From the NCBI GenBank assembly GCA_015486475.1, contig WFRO01000528.1, forward strand, positions 1-7,201: a DNA stretch of 7,201 nt, in the 5' to 3' direction. Positions within the stretch are counted from its first letter, which is position 1; every line of letters begins with the position of its first letter. A program made the position numbers and the translations under genes. The notes under the pieces are model-generated. The model made no database searches and was not told the DNA's origin. It saw nothing but the letters and a program-made list of their open reading frames with translations. This document shows positions 1-4,800 of the stretch, one piece after another. The stretch is from Bacteroidales bacterium (lineage in GTDB: Bacteria > Bacteroidota > Bacteroidia > Bacteroidales > VadinHA17).

Positions 1-1
1 C

Positions 2-418
2 TTCGTGCTGGGCATGGGCGGTTACGGTTTTTACAACAACATGACATATGTCAACGCCGGTAATTACAGGCTGACAGGCGGGTACGGCGGGTTGCTGCTG
101 GAGAGTATCATCGCGGCCAATTCCCCTGTGCATGCCTCCCTCTCCATGCTCATCGGCGGAGGAGGTATCACCCGCTTTCGTACCGACGTCTATTTCTGGG
201 ACCCTTTCTATGATCTCCCCTTTACAGGGTACTTCATTTTCGTCCCGGGTGTCGAGCTGGAGCTGAACCTGGTCAAGTTCTTCCGCCTGGCCTTTGGTGT
301 GGACTACAGGCTTACCTCCGATATCTATCTGAAGGATGCCTCCGGCAACCTGATCGTCCCGACCCATGCGTTGCGGGGCTTTGCCGGCCATCTGGTGCTG
401 AAGTTCGGGGCATTTTAG
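2..418 (+). CDS. C-terminal part of a probable outer-membrane beta-barrel protein
   Basis: Only the last ~138 codons are present; the frame is open to the left edge (Phe-Val-Leu from base 2), so the GTG at base 5 is not a real start. The translation is rich in glycine and aromatic residues and alternates polar and hydrophobic residues (for example GGYGGLLLES, HASLSMLIGGGG, FFRLAFGVDYRL), as in beta-strands of a membrane barrel. The final strand reads HLVLKFGAF and ends in Phe, the usual C-terminal signal for BAM-dependent outer-membrane insertion. No domain specific enough to name the family is visible, and the signal peptide, if any, lies outside the window. It runs in the same direction as the glycoside hydrolase that follows 112 bases later, but that gene has its own promoter-like box, so a shared transcript is not certain. 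Known: such small barrels are common in Bacteroidota. Inferred: outer-membrane location; function unknown. Confidence 0.7.
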   Translation, partial: FVLGMGGYGFYNNMTYVNAGNYRLTGGYGGLLLESIIAANSPVHASLSMLIGGGGITRFRTDVYFWDPFYDLPFTGYFIFVPGVELELNLVKFFRLAFGVDYRLTSDIYLKDASGNLIVPTHALRGFAGHLVLKFGAF

Positions 419-447
419 AGAGCGTATCAGATTATTACAATGTTTTT

Positions 448-455
448 TATCTTTG
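448..455 (+). promoter_or_regulatory. Bacteroidota-type -7 box upstream of the GH2 gene
   Basis: TATCTTTG is an exact match to the Bacteroidota -7 consensus TAnnTTTG. No good TTG element is seen 19-21 bases upstream, so the promoter is supported by one element only. Transcription would start near base 460, giving a leader of about 70 bases before the ATG at 531. The box lies 30 bases after the stop of the preceding barrel gene. Confidence 0.5.
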
Positions 456-461
456 AACGGT

Positions 462-501
462 GATGCCGCGCCGGAGACAGGCTCTGACGGAACGCGGTAT
501 C
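462..501 (+). promoter_or_regulatory. GC-rich hairpin in the 5' leader of the GH2 gene
   Basis: GATGCCGCG (462-470) pairs with CGCGGTATC (493-501) over 9 bp with one G-U wobble, and the stem continues inward as CCG (471-473) with CGG (488-490) after two unpaired A residues. It begins almost exactly where transcription from the 448-455 box would start. There is no T-run after it, so it is not an intrinsic terminator of the upstream gene on this strand. It could stabilise the 5' end of the mRNA or affect translation; its role is inferred only from position. Confidence 0.45.
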
Positions 502-530
502 TGCACACCTGATCCATATATTCTGACAAA

Positions 531-2816
531 ATGAAAAATCTTTTCCTTCCTGCACTGCTCCTTGCTCTTCTCTTCGCCCCCGACCTTTCCCTGGCCCAGG
601 ACCGCCAGGTGATCCCTCTGACGGACCGCTGGCACTTTACGGGCGGGTCGGTCGCGGGCACTGAGATCGATGATACGGTCTCCCTGCCCCACACCTGGAA
701 CGCCACCGACGCCCAGGAGGGCATCCCCTATTACCGCGGCGAAGGTATCTATGAAAAAACGTTCACTGCCCCGGCAGACTGGCGTGACAAGCGGGTGTTC
801 ATCCGTTTTGACGGCGTGATGACCACGGCGAAGGTCTTTCTGAACAACCATCTGCTGGGAGAGCACAAAGGGGGCTATGCTGCTTTCGTCTTTGAACTGA
901 CACCGCATCTGGAATACGGAAAGGAAAATACCTTAAAGGTCATTGCCAACAATGCATACAACCCGGACATCCCTCCCCTCCTCGGGGATTTCAATCTGTA
1001 CGGAGGTATTTACCGGCCCGTTCATCTGATCGTCGTCCCGAAGGTCTGCATCAGTCCCCTGGACTATGCCTCCCCTGGCATTTACCTGGTCCCCCTGCAG
1101 GTCTCCGGATCGTCGGCAGAACTCAACATAAAAGTCAGGATATCCAACGCCACCGGCCGTGATGAGACCAGATCAGTTTCTGTCACCGTCCTGGATGCGG
1201 AGGGCCACCCCGTCCTCTCCCAGGAGGAGGCATATACGGCGCCGGCAGGAGAGAGCACCTGGTCGAAAAAGATCACCCTCCCCCACCCTCACCTGTGGAA
1301 CGGCCGGAACGATCCCTACCTGTACCACGTGCGTATCGGTCTCCTGCAGGATGGCCGCATTACCGACAGTGAGACCCAACCGCTGGGACTGCGCATTTTC
1401 CATGTGGATCCCGACGAAGGCTTTTTCCTCAACGGCACCCATCTGGCCCTGCACGGGGTGAGCCGCCACCAGGACCGCTACAACAAGGGCTCTGCCCTCT
1501 CTTACGCCGATCACCGGCAGGACATGGACCTGATCGTGGAGATGGGCGCCAACGCCCTGCGGCTGGCCCATTACCAGCAGGCCGGCGCCATGTACGACCT
1601 GGCCGACAGCAACGGTATCGTTGTCTGGGCCGAGATCCCCTGGGTGGGCGCCCCGGCAGGCTTCCTCTCCGAGACGAACGGATATGAGCCCACCGAGGCT
1701 TTCCGGGAGAACCTTAAGCAACAGCTGACCGAGCTGATCCGGCAGAACTTCAACCATCCTTCCATCCTCTTCTGGAGCATCTTCAACGAGATCCAGAATC
1801 CAAAGGAGGAGAGCCCGGTGCCCCTGATCCGGGAGCTGAACAAGTTAGCCAAGAGCGAAGACCCTTCCCGGCTGACGGCAGGCGCCAGCATGCTCGATCC
1901 CGGGGAGAACATCCACGACATCACCGACGTCATCGCCTGGAACCGCTATTACGGCTGGTACTACGGGAAGCCTGAAGAGATGGGCACCTTCCTCGACAAA
2001 ACACATAAAGACTATCCCCGTTTCTGCATCGGCATCAGTGAATACGGCGCCGGCGGAAGCATCCATCAGCATACCCGCAGGCTGAAACGCCCCGATCCGT
2101 TCGGGTCCCCCCACCCGGAAGAGTGGGAAAGCTATTACCATGAGGAGAACATGAAGGTCTTTGACACTCGTCCCTGGGTGTGGGGCACCTTCGTATGGAA
2201 CATGTTCGACTTCAGCTCAGCCTTCCGGCGCGAGGGAGATCATGACGGCATCAACGACAAAGGACTGGTCACCTTTGACAGGAAAACCAAAAAGGACGCT
2301 TTTTACTTCTACAAAGCCATCTGGAACGATGAGCCCGTGCTGTATATCACCTCCCGGCGCTTCCTCTTCCGGTACCATGAGCGGACAGACGTGAAGGTGT
2401 ACAGCAACCTGCCGGAGGTGACCCTACGGGTCAACGGGCAGATCATTGGCACCCGGATCCCTGTGAACGGTACGGCCGTCTGGGAAGAGGTTACATTAAA
2501 AGAAGGGAACAATGCCATTCATGTGGAAGGAGAACAGAACGGACAGACCCTCACGGACGACTGTGTATGGGTGCTGGACACAGCTTTCGGGATGCGGCAG
2601 GTGTCCCGGATATACAAACTCATGGAGCATCTCTGGCTGATCCTGGCCATCGGGCTGGTGCTGCTCCTGTGGTTCTGGGTCAAAGGCTGGCGCAGGAAGC
2701 AACGGACGCCGAAATGGAAACGCATCGTGGCCCGGACCTTCTTTTTTGTGTTCCTGGTGCTGGAAGTGCTCCTGCTGGTCATAAAGATCATCCTGAACAG
2801 CCGGATGGGGGCATAA
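531..2816 (+). CDS. Secreted glycoside hydrolase family 2 enzyme (beta-galactosidase-like) with C-terminal membrane segments
   Basis: 761 residues; hydrolyses terminal beta-linked sugars from glycans by the retaining GH2 mechanism. Residues 1-22 form a signal peptide (MKN, a leucine-rich core, then S-L-A|Q, the Gln-at-+1 cleavage typical of Bacteroidota). In order: jelly-roll sugar-binding domain (~25-170), Ig-like domain (~180-285), TIM barrel (~290-605), and a DUF4982-like Ig domain (~615-685, with VKVYSN and VTLRVNGQ). Catalytic motifs are intact: HGVSRHQDR (308-316), RLAHYQ (344-349), WSIFNE with acid/base Glu420, and GISEYGAGG with nucleophile Glu504. Two hydrophobic segments follow (~701-718 and ~736-755), separated by a basic stretch; soluble GH2 enzymes normally lack these. 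The ATG at 531 is chosen because it begins directly with the signal peptide. The RHQDR/AHYQ motifs favour beta-galactosidase over beta-glucuronidase, but the substrate cannot be fixed from sequence. No SusC/SusD genes are visible in the window, so membership of a polysaccharide utilisation locus is open. Confidence 0.93.
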   Translation: MKNLFLPALLLALLFAPDLSLAQDRQVIPLTDRWHFTGGSVAGTEIDDTVSLPHTWNATDAQEGIPYYRGEGIYEKTFTAPADWRDKRVFIRFDGVMTTAKVFLNNHLLGEHKGGYAAFVFELTPHLEYGKENTLKVIANNAYNPDIPPLLGDFNLYGGIYRPVHLIVVPKVCISPLDYASPGIYLVPLQVSGSSAELNIKVRISNATGRDETRSVSVTVLDAEGHPVLSQEEAYTAPAGESTWSKKITLPHPHLWNGRNDPYLYHVRIGLLQDGRITDSETQPLGLRIFHVDPDEGFFLNGTHLALHGVSRHQDRYNKGSALSYADHRQDMDLIVEMGANALRLAHYQQAGAMYDLADSNGIVVWAEIPWVGAPAGFLSETNGYEPTEAFRENLKQQLTELIRQNFNHPSILFWSIFNEIQNPKEESPVPLIRELNKLAKSEDPSRLTAGASMLDPGENIHDITDVIAWNRYYGWYYGKPEEMGTFLDKTHKDYPRFCIGISEYGAGGSIHQHTRRLKRPDPFGSPHPEEWESYYHEENMKVFDTRPWVWGTFVWNMFDFSSAFRREGDHDGINDKGLVTFDRKTKKDAFYFYKAIWNDEPVLYITSRRFLFRYHERTDVKVYSNLPEVTLRVNGQIIGTRIPVNGTAVWEEVTLKEGNNAIHVEGEQNGQTLTDDCVWVLDTAFGMRQVSRIYKLMEHLWLILAIGLVLLLWFWVKGWRRKQRTPKWKRIVARTFFFVFLVLEVLLLVIKIILNSRMGA

Positions 2817-2875
2817 TTATGACCGTCCAATATCAATAATGCTAAAACAATTCTCTTCTATTTCAATTAACTCTT

Positions 2876-2905
2876 CAACTTATCAACCTATCAACTTATC
2901 AACTT
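2876..2905. repeat. 8-bp tandem repeat, 3.75 copies
   Basis: The unit CAACTTAT occurs at 2876, 2884 (as CAACCTAT), 2892 and, truncated to CAACTT, at 2900. It lies about 60 bases after the GH2 stop in the convergent gap. Short CAACTTAT-like arrays of this kind are familiar from Bacteroidota intergenic DNA; no function is evident. Confidence 0.75.
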
Positions 2906-2993
2906 CCTGGGCTTGCCCGTGCATTTCTCTATTGTTGATCCTATCTTTACCCAAGTCAACCATAAAACAAGAAACTATCAAGCTTGTCCCGCC

Positions 2994-3085
2994 CGCCCCC
3001 CTGACCCCCTGAAGGGGGGACCCTTGCCCACTCTATCTATGTGATTTGTGGGTGGACTTCCCCTTTAGGGGACCGAGGGGGCGCG
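2994..3085. repeat. Inverted pair of REP-like palindromic elements
   Basis: Two ~37-base elements lie head to head: 2994-3030 and 3049-3085. The reverse complement of the second aligns with the first along its length (CGC, a C-run, then a hairpin, then a GGGA/GGAA-plus-CCA tail), so the whole 92 bases can fold on itself around the 18-base spacer 3031-3048. Each element also has its own small hairpin: CCCCC-TGAA-GGGGG (3005-3018) and CCCC-TTTA-GGGG (3060-3071). Known: REP/BIME-type repeats sit between convergent genes, are mobilised in some bacteria by RAYT transposases, and can protect or end mRNAs. Here they lie between the convergent GH2 and SRAP genes. No RAYT gene is in the window. Confidence 0.7.
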
Positions 3086-3112
3086 TAGGGTTAAGGGTAC
3101 CTTGGGTTCGTC

Positions 3113-3174
3113 ATAATCCGTTTTATATTTCACTGGATCGGGATTATTCGCTGCGCTCATGAGATCGCTGCGCT
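3113..3174. repeat. Short inverted and direct repeats in the convergent gap
   Basis: ATAATCC (3113-3119) is the inverse of GGATTAT (3141-3147), giving a 7-bp stem. Directly after it, CGCTGCGCT occurs twice in direct orientation (3149-3157 and 3166-3174). The rest of 2817-3261 outside the listed repeats shows no ORF with coding character and no RNA gene I recognise. Confidence 0.5.
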
Positions 3175-3190
3175 AAGTTAACTCCGGCTA

Positions 3191-3228
3191 ACGCATTAGC
3201 TCAGCTAAGACTTAGCTTCCTAATGCGT
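3191..3228. repeat. Strong 38-nt hairpin downstream of the SRAP gene
   Basis: ACGCATTAG (3191-3199) pairs with CTAATGCGT (3220-3228), and inside it AGCTAAG (3203-3209) pairs with CTTAGCT (3211-3217) with one base between; the two stems are separated by a 3x2 internal loop. It lies 33 bases beyond the SRAP stop (reading the - strand). Neither side carries a clear T-run after the stem, so a simple intrinsic terminator is doubtful. It may stabilise the 3' end of the SRAP transcript, or be another repeat element like its neighbours. Confidence 0.6.
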
Positions 3229-3261
3229 AATCTGGGTTCAATATCTTTTTTCTTCAGATCT

Positions 3262-3996
3262 TCAAAAAAGCGTATCGTTCAGGGGATCAAAACCGGGATC
3301 ATACGGCTGCAGGATAGCCGGATCACGGGGATCCGTCGCTTTTTTCTTCAGTCCGGGAGCCAGCGGATAAAAGGCAAGCTTTTCTTCCGGCAACATTTCG
3401 ACGCCGGAGGAAGCAGTAACGGATAGCTTGCGGCTCTCCAGCCATTTCCTGCCTTTGTCCGCCGGTAAGATCAAAGGCATTCTTTTGCGGGTATTGTGGA
3501 TGCGGGCCAGCAGAGGACCTGCCGGGACGGTCAGCAGCGTGAAAGTGTGCCATCTTTCACCCGTTTCGCGGTCGGTCCACCGGTCGTACAGGCCGGCCAG
3601 GGCCAGGGCACGTCCCTCTTTCGGGGAAAGATAATAGGGGATCTTCTTACCGTAGTGATCATGCCATTCGTAGAAGCCCGTGACCGGCAGGATGCAATGT
3701 TGTTTTCCGGCCAGATGGCGGAAGGAGGGTTTTTCTGTGATGGTTTCCGAGCGGGCGTTGATGGTCTTGTTGCGTATCTCCTGCGCCTGATCCGGCGTTT
3801 TCACCCATCGGGGTATCAGTCCCCAGCGGGAGAGCACGACCCTGCCGGGATCTTCGGAAGTGATCACGGGCAGCGCAGGATGGTCAAAGGCAGAGAAATA
3901 ATATGCCGGCTCAAAAGGAAGGCCGGCCGGGAAAGAAACCCGGAACTCATTTTCCAGTTCCTCACGTACCAGGTCGATGGCAACGGTAAAACACAT
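3262..3996 (-). CDS. SRAP-family protein (YedK/HMCES-like abasic-site DNA-protein crosslinking factor)
   Basis: 244 residues, a usual length for the family. SRAP proteins bind abasic sites in single-stranded DNA and form a stable thiazolidine crosslink through Cys2, shielding the lesion; the older name is SOS response-associated peptidase. All key positions are visible: Cys2 directly after the initiator Met (MCFT), Asn80-Ala-Arg82-Ser-Glu84 (NARSET), Glu110 in GFYEWH, and His167 with R172-M173-P174 (HNTRKRMPLIL). WGLIPRW (58-64) and LAGLYDRW (133-140) are also family signatures. The start at 3996 is fixed because the catalytic Cys must be residue 2; AAGG lies 7 bases upstream as a weak ribosome site. 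It is convergent with the GH2 gene. No promoter box is seen between it and the terminator 15 bases upstream; the nearest recognisable one is at 4547-4577. I see no clear LexA-type operator. The function is assigned by family. Confidence 0.93.
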   Translation of the reverse strand: MCFTVAIDLVREELENEFRVSFPAGLPFEPAYYFSAFDHPALPVITSEDPGRVVLSRWGLIPRWVKTPDQAQEIRNKTINARSETITEKPSFRHLAGKQHCILPVTGFYEWHDHYGKKIPYYLSPKEGRALALAGLYDRWTDRETGERWHTFTLLTVPAGPLLARIHNTRKRMPLILPADKGRKWLESRKLSVTASSGVEMLPEEKLAFYPLAPGLKKKATDPRDPAILQPYDPGFDPLNDTLF

Positions 3997-4010
3997 GGGA
4001 TCGCCTTTAT

Positions 4011-4056
4011 AAAAACAAAAATGGGAAGCATTTCAGGACGAAACCCTTCCCATTTT
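4011..4056 (-). terminator. Intrinsic terminator just upstream of the SRAP start codon
   Basis: Read on the - strand, AAAATGGGAAG (4056-4046) pairs perfectly with CTTCCCATTTT (4028-4018). The stem resumes after one mismatch with a G-U pair and TTTC/GAAA (4043-4040 with 4034-4031) around a 5-base loop. It is followed at once by TTTTGTTTTT (4020-4011). This is a strong Rho-independent terminator for - strand transcription, ending about 15 bases before the SRAP ATG. The stem is flanked by A and T runs, so in principle it could also act weakly on the + strand, but no + strand gene ends nearby. Confidence 0.75.
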
Positions 4057-4542
4057 CCCGTTTCCGGATCCGTAGATACCGGTCGCGGGCCAAGCTACAG
4101 TTATTGTGGCTTCCGCTCCGCAGCTCCTTCTTTCGTCGGAGCCACTCGGCTTCCCGGTTTTGGACTTTCAGCCCTTTTCAGACCTTATATCCTCCGCCGT
4201 GATTCTTTAAAGGGCTTCCTGCCGCGTGGCCGGAGCCTTGCGACCTGAAGTGGAACCCGGTTGGGCTCTGCCGTTGCCGGCGGGGCCTTCCCTGTTCCCC
4301 CTTTCGAAGCACACTCTCCAAAGAACGTCACTTTGTTTCCGGCTTTCCCCGGACCGGTCCTCCGGTCGGTCCCCCTTGCGGGTTTCCTCCCGGGCTTCCT
4401 TGCCCTTGCGGGCTGGCCCATGGTCCACCGGACCTTCTGTGAGCGGCTTTGTCGAGCGGGGTTCGTTCCGGTCGGCCTCTTGCGAAACTTCCCTTTCCAA
4501 ACCCGAAGCTTCTCGAACCAGCCTTTTATCTCTCACTTGGTA
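4012..4542 (-). ncRNA. Candidate large structured noncoding RNA (~530 nt), family unknown
   Basis: On the - strand a promoter (4577-4547) and an intrinsic terminator (4056-4011) bracket ~530 bases that are GC-rich compared with the AT-rich DNA next to the promoter. Many perfect short hairpins are visible: GGTCC/GGACC (4422-4434); GCCC-GCAA-GGGC (4413-4402); CCC-GCAA-GGG (4382-4373); GACCGG-AGGA-CCGGTC (4367-4352); GCCG-GCAA-CGGC (4281-4270); and AGCC-GAGT-GGCT with outer GG/CC (4154-4138). Three carry GNRA (GCAA) loops, the standard RNA tetraloop. Overlapping ORFs exist on both strands; the longest on the - strand (4614-4207) has its ATG upstream of the promoter and a translation dominated by Arg, Glu, Gly, Pro and Lys with no domain, so I do not call a protein. 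It lacks the conserved core motifs of RNase P RNA (GAGGAAAGTCC) and of a group II intron domain V, and does not begin like tmRNA. It could be a free RNA or a leader of the SRAP gene. The 5' and 3' ends are estimates. Confidence 0.6.
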
Positions 4543-4546
4543 GGTA

Positions 4547-4577
4547 CAAATATATGCACCTTCCCACTTCCCTGCAA
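4547..4577 (-). promoter_or_regulatory. Bacteroidota promoter driving the - strand RNA
   Basis: On the - strand a TTG (-33 element, 4577-4575) is followed by exactly 20 bases and then TATATTTG (4554-4547), a perfect TAnnTTTG -7 box. Both elements and their spacing match the primary sigma-factor consensus of Bacteroidota. Predicted start of transcription is near 4541-4543. The 26-bp palindrome 4615-4640 lies about 38 bases upstream of the -33 element, an activator-like position. Confidence 0.65.
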
Positions 4578-4614
4578 GTTTTTTTAGGGTTTGTAATCCA
4601 CAAAAAACGAACAA

Positions 4615-4640
4615 AAGTTATTAACAATTGTTAATAACTT
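4615..4640. promoter_or_regulatory. Perfect 26-bp palindrome, candidate operator or DnaA-type site
   Basis: The half-site AAGTTATTAACAA is followed directly by its exact reverse complement, so all 26 bases are self-complementary with no spacer. It can be read as two inverted 9-mers, TTATTAACA (4618-4626) and TGTTAATAA (4629-4637), each two mismatches from the DnaA box TTATCCACA. TAATCCACA (4594-4602, one mismatch) and TAATCAACA (4665-4673) lie close by. The element is between the divergent - strand RNA promoter and the + strand carboxylase promoter and could regulate either. The rest of 4641-4767 shows only a short direct repeat, GGATATG at about 4692 and 4721, and no gene. Confidence 0.55.
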
Positions 4641-4767
4641 GCCTTTACAGATCTATCTCGCTGGTAATCAACACAGATTCAGTGAAAAGGCAGGATATGG
4701 CAAGGGCAGCTCCTCCTCCCGGATATGCACTTTTCTGCCATTTCAGTTTTTTTTTTCTCAAAAATAG

Positions 4768-4775
4768 TATCTTTG
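4768..4775 (+). promoter_or_regulatory. Bacteroidota -7 box for the acyl-CoA carboxylase operon
   Basis: TATCTTTG is an exact TAnnTTTG match located 25 bases before the ATG at 4801, implying a short leader of about 20 bases. A T-run (4747-4756) occupies the region where a -33 element would be; no clear TTG is present. AGG at 4791-4793 is the only ribosome-site-like sequence, in keeping with the weak Shine-Dalgarno use of this phylum. Confidence 0.6.
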
Positions 4776-4800
4776 CTTCGTCAAACCTTTAGGTAACATT

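Noticed and set aside
2820..2840. Tiny frame ATG-ACC-GTC-CAA-TAT-CAA-TAA after the GH2 stop
   Set aside because: Six codons, with no ribosome site or conservation evidence.
2876..3085. CRISPR array
   Set aside because: The tandem units are 8 bp with no spacers, and the palindromic elements form one inverted pair rather than regularly spaced direct repeats.
3223..3426. + strand open frame at the 3' end of the SRAP gene, and 3496-4248 on the + strand
   Set aside because: Both lie antisense to the SRAP gene, whose family motifs are unmistakable. The + strand products show no domain.
4012..4542. RNase P RNA, tmRNA or group II intron
   Set aside because: The conserved GAGGAAAGTCC core of RNase P RNA, a tmRNA-like 5' end and a group II domain V hairpin are not found. 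GAGGAAACCC at about 4389-4380 on the - strand resembles the RNase P motif only partly.
4207..4614. 135-codon open frame on the - strand, and overlapping + strand frames 4226-4543 and 4261-4587, as protein genes
   Set aside because: The - strand ATG lies upstream of the predicted promoter start, and the translations are biased to Arg/Glu/Gly/Pro/Lys (or Ser/Arg/Pro/Leu) with no domain. Long frames on both strands are expected in GC-rich DNA, and the hairpin structure explains the region better.
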